64,000 bases of DNA from Perognathus longimembris pacificus (lineage: Eukaryota; Chordata; Mammalia; Rodentia; Heteromyidae), in assembly GCF_023159225.1 (NCBI RefSeq), contig NC_063188.1, forward strand, positions 30,873,626 through 30,937,625, given 5' to 3'. The stretch's first letter is position 1. Each line of letters starts with the position of its first letter. Below are positions 17,290 to 29,962 of the stretch, in pieces. The position numbers were made by a program, and so were the translations under genes. The notes beneath the pieces were generated by a model. It was not told where the DNA came from, ran no database searches, and worked only from the letters and a program-made list of their open reading frames with translations.

Positions 17290-18140
17290 TATCACTTGGG
17301 CTAAAATAGTTCTGGGGAGGGTGAGTAGAAGGGTAGCTTTACCTTATAAAGGCTGCAGGGCCCAGAGGCACCTGTGTCGCTGCTCAGAGGCCTCTGTGGC
17401 GCCAGAGTGGTGGTTGTACTAGACCCTAGCAGCCTCTACCGGCAGAAGCTTCCAGAAGATAAGTAGAGTCTGCCCTAAGAAATTGTTTAGCTCACTTGGA
17501 TGCTGGCTTGTCTGCAAGTCTACTTCCTCAGAGACCCATATGAGACCTTCTACTTAGAATACCCCCAGGCTTGTATGGATATAAAACCCACCTCACAAAA
17601 GATGGAGAGTGAGAGAGCCCTCATCAGCCGGTGTGGAAAGCCAGTGCTCAGCCTCAGCCTCAGGCCAAATACCACAGTGGCCTAGTTGAAAGCCTTCCCC
17701 TATCCTCAAAGTGCCTACCAGGAAACCCCAACGACTTCATTAACTGTGTCAGGAGAAAGGGAGGCTAAGCCCTGGCCCACGGTATGAGGCAAGAGTCCCC
17801 CATAACCTGTATGGCTTACCTCACGAAAACCAAGTAGTCTACAGCCAGGAGGCTGAGGGGTAGGCGCTCCAGACCTTCTGATTTTATAACTGGAAGCAGA
17901 GGAGTATGGTCTGCTCCCACCTTCTGCTTCCGGCTCCTCCTCCTTAAGAGGTCATTTGCATACACTTATCCTTATTGGCTGGGTCCCAGCCTATTGTGCT
18001 TTCCTTACCTCAGTGCTCAAGCCTGTGCCTATCCACTGACGGCTTCCATAGTAGCCCAATTGCCCCAGCTACATTCTACCAAGACGGAGAAGGAAGGGGT
18101 GCCAGCCCAGCCTCAAGTGCAACTTTAATTTTATTTTATA
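17290..18140. other. GC-rich block of unknown origin
   Basis: About 850 bp, clearly richer in GC than its surroundings. It starts near a tataaagg (about 17346), contains an octamer atttgcat (about 17952) and ends in a T/A-rich tail just before a Geo SINE. A reading frame at 17500-17685 runs 61 codons, then stops. It may be an unrecognised processed pseudogene or LTR; I could not assign it. Confidence 0.4.
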
Positions 18141-18150
18141 AAACTTATTA

Positions 18151-18305
18151 GCCGGGCGCTGGTGGCTCAAGCTATAATCCTAGCTACCCAGGAAGCTGAG
18201 AACTGAGAAAGGAGGTTTGAATCCAACCTTGGGCCCTGTGAGGTTCTTATCTCCAATTAACCTCTCAAAAACCAGAAGTGGCATTGTGGCTCAAAGTGGT
18301 AGTTA
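18151..18305 (+). repeat. Geo SINE, 3' part replaced by IDL
   Basis: Head gccgggcgctggtggctcaa runs through ctccaattaacc to gtggctcaaagtggtagtta, then an IDL starts abruptly. Confidence 0.85.
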
Positions 18306-18508
18306 GCGGGCTGGGAATGTGGCTTAGTGGGAGAGTGCTGGCCTAGCATGCCTGAAGCCCTATGTTCGATTCCTCAGTACCACCTAAACAGGAAAAGCTA
18401 GAAATGGCACTGTGGCTCAAGAGGGAGAGTGCTAGCTTTGAGCAAAAGCTCCAGGACATTGCCCAAACACTGAGTTCAAGCCCTAGAACTGACAAACAAC
18501 AACAAAAA
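18306..18508 (+). mobile_element. IDL SINE joined to the preceding Geo
   Basis: Starts gggctgggaatgtggctt and ends gttcaagccctagaactgac. No Geo 3' part follows it, so this is an insertion plus deletion or a chimera. Confidence 0.85.
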
Positions 18509-19988
18509 CGTAACTTTATCTCATACTGTGCAATACTGAAGACCTCTCCTGGTCACACTGCCCCAGTTAGCTAGTCATGGGCTTGCAAACAAACTTCACA
18601 CTAATCTTGAGAATGTGTTTTGTGGCTGGAAGGAACATTGAGCCCTTAAGAGAGCACAGTGTGTGCTGACTACTGTACTTTCAGAGCCTTATCTTTTCAG
18701 GACTACCCAATCCTCACTCTTCAGTTAGCCTTTTCTTCCCAAGGGTAAGTGAATAAGTCTTTGTAGCAGCACGAAAAGGAGAAACTTACTGGCCAGGACA
18801 AAATGCATTCAGAAAGCTGATTCATATAGAAGGAAGCACATTTTCTACCTATATTTTCAACTTTCCTAATCTCAGTGACTGCATTTGTTGCTTCAGGGTA
18901 TAAGCCGATTACCACTTAGGAAGGCAACAGCAGGGTTTGCAGGCATGTGATGGATTGCCCTCTCTGAACCCTGAAATGTATTCCATATTTCCTCAAGTGT
19001 GTCCACTAGAGACACTGGAAGGAGCTAGACACTCCTAGGTTCATACTATAGGTCCTTCTCTGACCTTGGCTTTTGGCATGATTTATTCATATTTGAATCT
19101 GCCTCGTATCTCCCTTCAAAGCAGTTTTTATATTATTCAAAAAGTTTTCAAACCATAAGTAAACAGTGATCCTTTTGATTAGTGGCTATGAATAGAAAGG
19201 ATGCCTTCCTGCTTTGTCCTGTAAATCATGGTGCTTGTCTCTCCTCTCTTGTGACACTCATTTCCCTCCCTGCCTCCCTTCAGGCTACTGATTTGTGGGG
19301 TTTACAGATTTCCCAATGTGGTAATATTACTTTTGCATCCTGTAGGTTTTTTCTCCCGGGAAAGGGCAATGATTTCCTAAAACCTATGTGAATATGAGGA
19401 AAATAAATACATTATTGGTTGGGTTTTTTGGTTATAATGTTAAAATAACTATAGTAAAACATAAAAAAGCAATTCTCTGAGTTGTGTAAAAGTATGTTTT
19501 TAATATGCATTTTAAATTGTATGATTTCTGAAGACCTGATATAATATATATTACTAACCATAATTCTGACATGACATTGGATACTATGGAAATAATCAAA
19601 TTTTTTATTGATTGTTATTATGAACTCTCATCAGATTTTTAATTGTGGCCATTTTATGTTTATCTCATCCACAGCCAGTTACAAGCATTGATTCTTCTCT
19701 AAAAGCATTTACAATTGCTTCACAGTCCTCATTAGTTCTTCTTCAAGAAAAATTATGTAAGAAGGCCCTTACATGTACTGCTGACCATAGGCTTCTGATG
19801 ACTTTAACATCATACTACTGAATTTGTTGAAAACTTCCAAAATTTATGAAAAAAGTAGACTCATAAAAAGGATGGGTTACTAAGCAGAACAAAAAGTGAT
19901 TCATAAGAATTTTAAAAGCATTATGATTTTATTTTTTACTTACAAACTTAAGCTGGTTTTATTGTTTCATAAAAATGTACAAACTAAT
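18509..19988. other. Unique intergenic DNA
   Basis: About 1.5 kb with no repeat family, RNA gene or credible coding frame that I can recognise. Confidence 0.5.
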
Positions 19989-20512
19989 AAGTACTTTATT
20001 TTTTTTCAAATTTTTATTTCTCAAACTGATGTACAGAGAGGTTACAGTTTCATACGTTAGGCATTGGATACATTTCTTGTACTGTTTGTTACCTTGTCCC
20101 TCATACCCCCCTCCCCCCCCCTTTCCCTTCCCCCCCCCCAGGTGTTCAGTTCACTTACACCAAACAGTTTTGCAAGTCTTGATTTTGTAGTTGTTTCTCT
20201 TTTTTTACCCTGTGTATCTCAAATTTGGTATTCCCTTTGAATTTCCTACTTCCAATACCAGTAAACACGGTTTCCAATATACTCAGATAAGATTACAGAG
20301 ATAGTGTAGGTACAACCACAGGAATGTGATACAAGAACATCATCAATAATGGAAGCTACAGATACACATAGGACGTTGAAAGTAGTTACAACTGTGATAT
20401 AACAATTGTTTCCATAACATGGAGTTCATTTCACTTAGCATCATCTTATGTGTTCATAAGGGTATAGCTATTGGGCCTTGTGATGCTCTGCTATGACTTG
20501 CCTAAACCTGTA

Positions 20513-23500
20513 CTAATTATTCCCAATAAGGGAGACCATAGAGTCCATGTTTCTTTGGGTCTGGCTCACTTCACTTAGTATAACTTTTTCCAAGTCCTTC
20601 CATTTCCTTACAAATGGAACAATGTCATTCTTTCTGATAGAGGCATAAAATTCCATTGTGTATATGTACCACATTTTCCTGATCCATTCGTCTACTGAGG
20701 GGCATCTGGGTTGGTTCCAGATTCTAGCTATGACAAATTGTGCTGCAATGAACATTGTTGTGCTGGTGGCATTACTGTGATTTTGTTTGTGGTCTTTTGG
20801 ATAGATACCCAAAAGTAGGGCTGCTGGGTCATATGGGAGTTCTATATTTAGCCTTCTGAGGAATCTCCATACTGCTTGCCAGAGTGGCTGAGCCAGTTTA
20901 CATTCCCACCAACAATGAAGTTGGGTTCCCTTTTGGCCACATCCCCTCCAGCAATTGTTATTATTAGTTTTCTTGATATATGACATTCTTGCTGGGGTGA
21001 GATGGAATCTTAATGTTGTTTTGATTTGCATTTCCTTTATGGCCAGTGATGTAGTGCACTTTTTCATATGTCTCTTGGCCATTCTCATTTCCTCATCAGA
21101 GAAGTTTCTTTGTAAGTCTTTAGCCCACTTGATGAGGGGGCTATTGGTTCTTTGCAGTTTTGTTTTGGAAGAAGGTAATTTTTTTTAGTTCTGCATATAT
21201 TTTAGAGATGAGGCCTTTGTCTGTTGAATGTCCGGTAAAGATCTTCTCCCAGTCTGTGGGCTTTCTCTTTATCTTGCGAGCTATGTCCTTTGCCGTGCAG
21301 AAGCTCTGCAGTTTGATGCAGTCCCATTTGTCCAACCTTTCTTTGATTTGTAGCCTTTCTGGGTCTTTGTTAAGGAAGTTCCGTCCTGCACCAAGGAGCC
21401 CAAGTGTTTCTGCTACTCCTTCCTTTAGTGTTTCAGGGTGTCTGTTTTGGTTTCAAGGTCTTTAATCCATTTGGAATTGATTTTGGTGCAGGGTGATATA
21501 TAAGGATCTAGTTTTAGTTTGTTGCATGTGTTGAGCCAGTTTTGCCAGCACCACTTGTTAAAGAGGCTATCTTTCTTCCATACTATTGTTTTAGCTCCTT
21601 TATCAAAGATTAAGTAGGCATAGTTCTGTGGGTTTAATTCTGGGTCTTCAATTCTGTTCCATTGGTTTTCAGGCCTGTTCCGGTGCCAATACCAAGCTGT
21701 TTTTTATTACTATAGCTTTATAATACAACTTGAAGTTGGGTATTGTAATTCCTCCAGCACTGTTCTTTCTGCTTAGGATTGTTTTTGCTATTCTAGGTCT
21801 TTTATTGTTCCATATGAATTTCTGGATTGCTTCCTCTATTTCATTAAAGAATGGTGTTGGGATATTAATGGGTATTGCATTGAATTTGTAGATAGCCTTT
21901 GGCAATATTGCCATTTTGATTATATTAATCCTCCCAATCCAGGAGCATGGGAGGTTTTTCCATTTTCTTAGTTCTGACTTAATTTCATTTTTCAAGCTTT
22001 TAAAGTTCTCATCAAAGAGGTCTTTCACTTCTTTGGTTAAGGTAATTCCTAGGTATTTTATGTTTTTGGGAGATATTGCAAAAGGAGTTGCTTTCCTGAT
22101 TTCAGCCTCTTCTTGCCTAATTGCTCTGGCTAGGAATTCTAGTACTATGTTGAAGAGCAGGGGAGAGAGTGGACATCTCTGCCTTCTTCCTGATTTTAAA
22201 GGGAATGGCTTTAGTTTTTCACCATTTAGAATTATGCTTGCTGTTGGTTTGTCATAAACTGCCTTGATTATATTCAGGAATGTTCCCTGGAATCCCAGTT
22301 TTTCCAGGGCTTTTAGCATAAATGGGTGCTGGATTTTATCAAATGCTTTTTCAGCATCCAGAGATAAAACCATGTGGTTCTTTACCTTGCTCCGGTTGAT
22401 GTGGTGGATTACATTAATTGACTTGCGTATATTAAACCAACTTTGCATCCCTGGAATAAATCCAGTTTGATTGTGGTGTATGATTTTTTTGATGACTTGT
22501 TGAAGTCGATTGGCCAGAATTTTGTTGAGAATTTTTGCATCTATGTTCATCAAGGAGATTGGTCTGTAGTCCTCTATCCGTGATGAGTCTCTGCCTGGTT
22601 TTGGGATGAGGGTTATACTGGCTTCATAAAATGAGTCTGGTAGTGAACGTTCTCTTTCAATTTCATTGAAGAGTTTGAGAAATAGTGGAGTTAGTTCTGT
22701 TTTGAAGGCCTTGTAGAATTTTGCAGTGAATCCGTCTGGACCTGGGCTTTTCTTGGATGGGAGATCATTTATTGCCGTTTCTATTTCAATACTGGATATG
22801 GGTCTGTTTAGAAGGTTTAAATCTTCATGGTTGAGTTTGGGGGTATCAATTTTTTCTAGGAAATCATCCATTTCTTCCAAGTTCTCGAATTGGTTGGCAT
22901 AAAGGTTTGCAAAATAGTCCCTTATTATTTTCTGAATTTCGGTTATTTCTGTGGTGATGCTACCTGTTTCATCTCTTATCTTGTTTATCTGAGTGTGCTG
23001 CCTTCGTTCTTTGGTCAGGTTTGTCAGGGGTCTGTCTATCTTGTTGATTTTTTCCAAGAACCAACTCTTTGTTTTGTTGATTCTTTCGATGGTTTTTTCA
23101 TCTCTGATTTAATTCTGATTTGATTTTAATTATTTGCTTCCGTCTATTGACTTGGGGTTTGGCTTGCTGTTCTCTCTCCAGAAAATTAAGGTGCTTCCTT
23201 AAATTACTGAGTTGCTGTTTCTCCAGTTTGTTGATGTATGCCTTTGCTGTGTCCCAAAGGAGCTGGTACTTTGTGTCCTCAACTTGGTTGAAGTCCATAA
23301 ACATTTGAATTTCCGTTTTAATTTCTTCAATGACCCACTGATGGTTCAACAGTGTGTTCTTTAGTCTCCATGAATTGTGGGATTTTCTGTGGTGGCTGAT
23401 TGAGTTGAGCACTAGTTTTATTCCATTGTGGTCTGAGAGAATGCAGGGAATGGTTTTGATATTTCTGTATTTGTACAGATTTTCTTTGTGCCCTAAGATG

Positions 23501-24236
23501 TGATCTATTTTGGAGAATGTTCCATGTGCTGCCAAAAAGAATGTGTATTCTGTCCTTGCTGGATGGAATATTTTGTAGATGTCTATTAAGTCTAGTTGGT
23601 CTATGCAATTGTTTAGTTCTGTGGTTTCTTTGTTTTGTTTGATGAAGTTGGGTGCTCCTGCATTTGGTGTGTAGATATTTAGAATGGTTATTTCTTCCTG
23701 TTGGAGAGATCCCTTTACTAGTATGTAGTAACCTTCTTTGTCTCTTCTTACGTTTTTTAATTTGAAGTGAATTTTTTCTGATACTAGGATTGCAACTCCA
23801 GCCTGCTTATGGGGGCCATTTGCTTGAGAGATTTGTTTCCAGCCTTTCACTTTTAGAAGATGTTTACTTTTGCTGGATAGATGTGTCTCTTGGAGGCAGC
23901 AGAAAGATGGATCTTGATTTTTTTTTTTTTTTTTTTGGCCAGTCCTGGGCCTTGGACTCAGGGCCTGATCACTGTCCCTGGCTTCTTCCCGCTCAAGGCT
24001 ACCACTCTGCCACTTGAGCCACAGCGCCGCTTCTGGCCGTTTTCTGTATATGTGGTGCTGGGAAATGGAACCTAGGGCCTCATGTATCCGAGGCAGGCAC
24101 TCTTGCCACTAGGCTATATCCCCAGCCCTGGATCTTGATTTTTGATCCAATTTATGAGCCTATGTCGTTTGATTGGAGAATTAAGCCCATTAATGTTGAC
24201 AGTTAGGATTGAGAGATGATCATTTGTTCCTTTCAT
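20513..24236 (-). pseudogene. L1 copy A ORF2 (endonuclease-reverse transcriptase), disrupted, FADD deleted
   Basis: ORF2 starts near ATG 24236 with MKGTNDHLSILTVNINGLNS, the start of the endonuclease. An IDL SINE interrupts it at 23923-24128. Endonuclease blocks follow (WKQISQANGPHKQAGVAIL; SKIDHILGH; LSDHNGIKL), with a frame change near 23100. The RT segment (23057-21669) keeps motif A ([11 protein letters not shown]) and KSPGPDGF, but about 65 residues including FADD are missing at about 22106, so IRQEE runs straight into sequence just before [18 protein letters not shown] is altered to [10 protein letters not shown]. The C-terminal domain (21088-20513) keeps the CWRGCG...HCWWEC cysteine motif. 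It cannot make active reverse transcriptase. Confidence 0.9.
23923..24128 (-). mobile_element. IDL SINE inserted in L1 copy A
   Basis: Full IDL element, antisense (poly-T first, ends ...tatatccccagccc). TSD tggatcttgattttt is at 23908-23922 and 24129-24143. It is younger than the L1. Confidence 0.92.
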
Positions 24237-24299
24237 TATCATTATTTTGTTTAAAGCTGTGTCTTCCCATTTCTTGATCTAGTGTTTACTAATTAGGGT

Positions 24300-25406
24300 T
24301 CATTTCTCTGTGTTGGGATCTTGATTATTTTCCCTGTATAGTACATCTTTAAGGATTTTGTGTAAGGCTGGTTTGGTGGAGATATATTGTTTCAGTTTTT
24401 TCTTATTGTGGAAGACTTTTATTTGACCTTCGGCTATGAAGGAGAGTTTGGCTGGGTACAGAATTCTTGGTTGGTAGTTATTTTTATTTAGAGTTTGGTA
24501 TACTTCATTCTAGGCTCTCCTTGCTTTCATGGTCTCTGCTGAGAAGTCTGGGGTAATTCTGATTGCTTTTCCTTTATATGTGATTGTTTTCTTCTCCCTA
24601 CCAGCTTTAAGGATTCTTTCCTTCTACTGTACTGATCTTGTTTTGATCACAATGTGTCGGTGGGGTGTCCTATTCTGGTCTGGTCGATTTGGGGTTCTAA
24701 ATGCTTCTTGTATCTGTATAGGCCTTTCCTTCTGGATGTTTGGGAAGTTCTCAGCTAATATTCTGTTAAATAGGTTGCCTATCCCATTAACCTCTTTCTC
24801 CAAGTTTTCCTCAATACCTATTATCCTTAAATTGGGCTTCCTGATCGTGTCTTGAATCTCCTGTAGCGATCTGTTTTGTTGCTTGGACTGGATTTGTATT
24901 GATTTTTTATCTTTCTCTATAGAATCTAAGGAATCTTCAGCTCCTGAGATTCGATCCTCTGCTTCAGTTAGTAGGGACTGTAGGCTAGTTACTTGATTTC
25001 GAATCTCTTTTGCTTCTGACTGGTCTTTCCTGATGATTTCCATGTCATTTCTTAGGTCCTGTATGGACTTCTTTACTTTATTAACTTCATTACTTTGGTT
25101 TTGAGTGTTGTCTCTCAAATCTTTAGGCTGGGTAGCTATCTTTTCATTTGACTCTTGAAGCTCATTTATCTTTCTATTTGTGGATGCCATGAAATTCCCC
25201 ATTAATTTTTGCTTTGCCTCCTCACGCTCTAACATAATTGACTGAAGAGATTCAAACTATTCATTTATCATGTTTATCAGTAGACTTTGTAGAGCATTTT
25301 GGGGGTTTTCTTCTATGTTTTTGATTGACTGCTCTGCTTCCTGCTTGTTTTGAGTGGGGGATAAGACTTCATTGTTTGCCATCTTTCTTGTGTTTCTTCT
25401 GCCCAT
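24300..25406 (-). pseudogene. L1 copy A ORF1 (RNA-binding coiled-coil protein), disrupted
   Basis: ORF1p binds L1 RNA as a trimer. The chosen start at 25406 gives MGRRNTRKMANNEVLSP, like L1 ORF1 starts. An in-frame TAG at 25259-25257 breaks it, then the frame resumes with a long charged coiled coil and the RRM/C-terminal hallmarks RPN-like RKPNLRIIGIEE, LAENFPNIQKERPIQIQEAF and the RTPNRPD block. A second break lies near 24624. ORF1-like sequence continues in another frame to a TGA at 24302-24300. Confidence 0.85.
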
Positions 25407-27443
25407 TTGGATTGGGAATGCCAGTCTACCAGCACCTGTGAGCACCGTTTAAGACCCAAAGCAGCCCTCACCAAGCACTGTTGTGTAAATCTTACAATTT
25501 CACAATTATATACAGATAACTTGTATATCTGTCTATAAAGTTAGATTTGGTGTTCCTAAAGAATACAATTTCAATATAACAACCGATCCTGGGCCCTGTA
25601 TTCAGTAGATACTTATTTACTGTTACAACCCTATACGCAATTCTTGTTTTTATATTAAGATCTTTTAGGACTGGCTTTCTCTATGAACCTCTTTGAGTCA
25701 CTCGGATTAAGCTGGGATACCCTCTATCCAATAACCAGGGGTCAATGGAACCTGGAGGTCCAGGCAGTAAGTCAGGAGGGTAAGTTGCAAGTAGTAAAGA
25801 GAATAGAGTAAAATGTATTGGGGGGGGGGGGTGGTGATTTTGGTTTAGTTTCAGTGACCTGGAAATGTGGAGAAGAGTAGAATCAGTAGAAAGAACAAGG
25901 TTAAAATGACAGACACTGGAGAGTTAGCCGAAAAGAGTGGCGGTGTTATTCATAGGAAAGTAATTTTTAAAGGAAGAGAACACAATGAGAGAAATAAAGT
26001 AAAAATACTGGAAGACAGATACATAAAACAGAAAAATTATTTAAAAAAGAAGAAAAAGTAAATAAAAAGGAAAATAACGGAAAAGGAACAACCCAAACAA
26101 ATAAACAAACACTAAAAAAACTTGATAAAACAAACCGGTAAAAATGGAAAACAAACAAACAAAAAAAAAAACAAAAAAAAACAACCAATGATGTTTCAGA
26201 TGTGAAAAAATTAAAAAGAAAATTTAAAAAAAAGTTTAAAAAAATGTTTGAAAAGAAAAAGAAAGAAAAAAAAAAAAAGAAAGAAAAAGGAGTCCTCCTT
26301 TTTTGGGTGGTTTCTCCCCAGTCTCTGGTTTCCCTGCAATGGTCTGCAGTCTATTTTCCTGATTGGCTGGTTTGACTTGATTTCAGTTGGCAAGGGGTGG
26401 ATCTGTTCTGACCCTTCTCCCCTGTTGGTGCAATCGTGGATCTCTGAGGTTCGCACGGCTTCCAGGCAGGCCTTTGGGGTCCTCTGTCGATGGGGATGTG
26501 AGCAGTCTCAGGAACTGTGGCTCCTCTGTCTGCTGTAGGGCTGCTGCCTCTGATGCCTGAACTTGACTAGGCTGTGAACTCAGCAGGGCGGGGCACCTCT
26601 GGCCTGTTTAGCTTGGCTGAGAGTTGCTTGCCTGAGGGAGGCGGCCTCCTTGGAATAGGTGGGTATGGAATGCAGCTCTGTTTTGGGCTGGGAATTAGCT
26701 TCCTCTGTGATGGGCCCGTTTAGCTGTCCCAGGAACTGTTTGTTCCTCCCTCTGGTGTTTCCGTGCCGCCAGTAGCTGCTTGCAGTTTTTGCTTTAAGTT
26801 TAGAAATTCCGGCGGGCAGGGCGAGGCACCTCTGGCTAAGCTGCGGCCCAGGACTCGCCTCCCGCCAGGGCAGGGGGCGTTCTTCTGGGCGGAGCTGGTT
26901 CTCACTGATTCCGCCCCTCCTGCCCTTTTCAAAGATGGCTTTTTTGACCTCGCTTTCCCCAGGCCCGCTTCAGTTCCAATCTGGTCTGACCCTATGCCAG
27001 TGGCAAAGATGGCGCTTTGCTCTGGCGGTGGGGACAGGGATGCCTTCCAGAAGCTGGTCTGTGGGCACGAGTGAGAATATCTTTTGTGGGGTACTCACGC
27101 TGTCTCTGCGATGTCAGGTCGCCCGTGCTCAGCCGCCGTCTGGAGTATTTCTCGTAGGTCTACACTGTGCGCTTTAGCTGCGCTGAGTGCAGGGGTGCTG
27201 TGCCGGGCGCTGTGCCGGTGCCGGCACTGGCACGGCGGCGGGACGCCGCCCGGATCTCAAATCTGTGTTTTCAGCCCAGCAAAGTCGAATTTTCCTTCCT
27301 GGTCAGAATCCCTGTACTGTTAGAACTTACTTTGGCTGTCTTTCTAGGAGTAAAAGTTTCTATGGGGGGAGAAAATTACGATATCGGAGGGAGCTCCGCT
27401 AGGGCTCTGCTTCTCCTCCGCCGTCTTCCTCGGGAACCCTAAG
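25407..27443 (-). other. 5' UTR / internal promoter region of L1 copy A
   Basis: About 2 kb upstream of ORF1 on the element strand. The outer 900 bp (27443-26540) is GC- and CpG-rich, as expected of an L1 internal promoter. About 25867-26290 is almost pure purine, A-rich on the plus strand (poly-pyrimidine on the element strand). Between is ordinary sequence with a G run near 25821-25831. No protein is credible; the long reading frames across the GC-rich part are compositional. Confidence 0.7.
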
Positions 27444-27453
27444 AAGTACTTTA

Positions 27454-29080
27454 ATATCAATCAGTAATAGTTCTAGGAGTTCAGCCTCTTGTCTGGCTTC
27501 AAATTTTTTTTTTTTTTATGGCTCAGCCTCTGTAGGACTAAAGGTGAATTTCTTCGTCTGGATGTCTTAGTTGCAAATGAACTATACAACTTTCTGAGAA
27601 CTGTTTTTGGAGGGAAAAAACTGGTACAGAATGAGGGAGAAGGTGACACTTAAAAAAGAAATGTGCTCAACACCTGACTTATGTAACTGTAACCCTTGTG
27701 TATGTCACCTTTAAAATACAAATTTAAAAATATCTACCAAAGCCTAACATATGTAACTGTAACCTCCCTGTACATCACTTTGACAATAAATAGAAAGGAA
27801 AGAAAAGGAAAAAAATCTACTGGAACAACTGTTATCTAAAATTATAAATAAAATAAAATGTCAAAGAGTCCAGGAAGTAAAGGATACTAGCAGCTGAGGG
27901 GTGGAAGGCTGGCATTGTTTGAAGGATATTGAGTTCTACTTTAAGATAATGAAAATTTTAGAACTCCTAGTAATATATAAAATTGTGGATGTAATTAAGG
28001 TCACTGGGTAGTACACATAAAATGACTAACATAGCAAATCTTAATATAGGTGGAAAGAAGTATAGATATGTGTATATCTTTTTCTCTGACTATACATATA
28101 CCACAGAATTACCAGAAGGGCCTGGCACATCTGTTGCAAACTCCTCTGGCATTATCATAAAGAAAGAATCTGATGTACATTTGTCCTCATGAGTTTTTAC
28201 AGCAAATAACTCAACTTGCAGGGGCTCTCGGTTCAATTCTCAGCACCACCAAGATATCTTTAAATCATTGGGAAATGTGTTGGGTTGCTGAAGAAATATC
28301 AGGAATGTCTTGAAGGTATTCAAGGCTAGATCCAACCATTTGTAAAGTGACATGTACATGCTAGTGATTGCAGAGTTCACACAGAGTGTCTAATACAGTA
28401 AAAGGCCCACTGGCATTAGATACTTCCTTGCTCATCTGGTCTTGTCTGCATGTGTGCAGATAGCATGCATCTCACACCAGAGACTGAAATCCTACAAATG
28501 TGTAAGGTTTCTACTTGGAGATTGCCTGACTCTCACTCCTTACTTATAATGATTCCAATATGCTTTAAACTTAAACATGGAATTTTAATCTTCAGTCTTG
28601 ATTTTCAACTATCATTTTCAGTAGAAAATTGGACTAATTTTATAATAAATGACATCTTTCTGATGATATTTCAATTTTTATCCCCATTCTCATGTATATT
28701 AATTAGAATTATTTCACCTTTCAAGTCTTTTAACTCCAAAATCATGGTGTAGTGTGCATTTTTAGTAGGACTTTTATTCTCTTGACCTGTTTCATCCATC
28801 TTTGTGTAAGGAAAAGTTCCTGTGCTCCTGTTGATGCTGCCTCCCTTCAGAGAAAATTCCTCTACTCTTTAGGCAAGCTAGTATAGGACTCAGTCTGACT
28901 CAATTATACTTTACACAATCTTCCTAAGGATTCCATGAATCCCTGTCTCTCCCTACCTAGAATGTGGTCCCTGTAAGCACCAGCCAAGAAACCACACAGA
29001 CACATAGTCATGTAGAAGAAAGATGTCAGCCAAGGTTGACAGGGTAGCTATCCCTGGGTAGAGAGTAGCAGCTGCAAATC
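27454..29080. other. Mostly unique DNA with small L1- and ID-like scraps
   Basis: At about 27590-27800 two related stretches (each with tatgtaactgtaacc) look like L1 3' ends on plus. An ID-like scrap lies at about 28215-28250 (ggttcaattctcagcacc). The 100-codon frame at 28450-28752 has no recognisable feature. Confidence 0.45.
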
Positions 29081-29089
29081 TTTTTTTAA

Positions 29090-29665
29090 AAATATTCTTT
29101 TATTAACTAAGTAGTTGTGCAAGGAGTTGCCATTCATCAAAGCAGTTTATGAATATAAAGCATCTTGATTGGTGTCACCCCTTTCATCATTCTCCCCTAC
29201 ACTTCCCAACACCACTCCCTTCCTCTGTTTTCTTAATTTTGTGGAATATGCACTGAATTTTATGACTTCATTCATTCATCCTTCCTCTCCTCAAATATCT
29301 ACTTCATCTCTCTTGGCCCAACACCCCATTTTGAGTTGCCCTGTACCTGGTGTTTATTTTGTTGGACTGCGAGTTAGCCTTTCTAAGGAATTATGCCATT
29401 TAAGTTCTACCCTAAATCTACATTATTTCAGTTAATGCATTTTAGTATATACTTGGATAACTACCCTGAAGTGAAATACTTCCTTATATATTTATAAATT
29501 AATTCTAAACTTCCACATAAGAGGCAAAACAATGCATCCTTTGTCTCTTTGGGCTTCAATTACTTCACTTAACATGTTTTTTCTAGGTCCTTCCATTTAT
29601 TTGCAAATGATTAAATATCATTCTTTTTAGTGGCTGAGTAAAAGTCCATTGTGTACATAAAAGCA
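29090..29665 (-). repeat. L1 3' end fragment (antisense)
   Basis: Near 29575-29660 it has ggtccttccatttatttgc and aaagtccattgtgtac, the antisense ORF2 end. Its 3' UTR portion lies toward 29090. Confidence 0.65.
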
Positions 29666-29727
29666 TTATGATTTTAAATGACGGTTCTTTTAAAATATTG
29701 ACTTTTTATATTATTTCCTTAGATTTT

Positions 29728-29962
29728 TTTTCATGACAGTCCTGGGATTCGAATGCCCAGCCTGGGCACTGCCCCTGAGCTTTTTTTGGTCAAGGCTAAC
29801 ACTGTGCCCAATTTGAGCTCACTGTCTGGCTCTTTGGTGGCTAATTAGAGAGAATGGTCTCGTGGACTTTCCTGCTGAGGCTGGCTTGGAACCATGATCC
29901 TCATATCTCAACCTCCTAAGTAGCTAGGATTACGGGTGTGAGCCAAAGACTCATGGCTCCTC
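29728..29962 (-). repeat. Geo SINE (antisense)
   Basis: cagtcctgggattcgaatgc at one end and ggattacgggtgtgagcc at the other. Confidence 0.85.

Larger units (their letters stand above)
19999..27443 (-). mobile_element. Full-length L1 retrotransposon, copy A
   Basis: A 7.4-kb LINE-1 in reverse orientation, flanked by a 10-bp TSD (aagtacttta at 19989-19998 and 27444-27453). From its 5' end it has a GC-rich then AT-rich 5' UTR (27443-25407), ORF1 (25406-24300), ORF2 (24236-20513) and a 3' UTR with a long G-rich tract on the element strand (C-rich on plus, about 20106-20143) ending in an A-rich tail. ORFs carry stops and frameshifts. An IDL SINE (23923-24128) sits near the start of ORF2. It is a full-length but dead copy. 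Confidence 0.93.
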
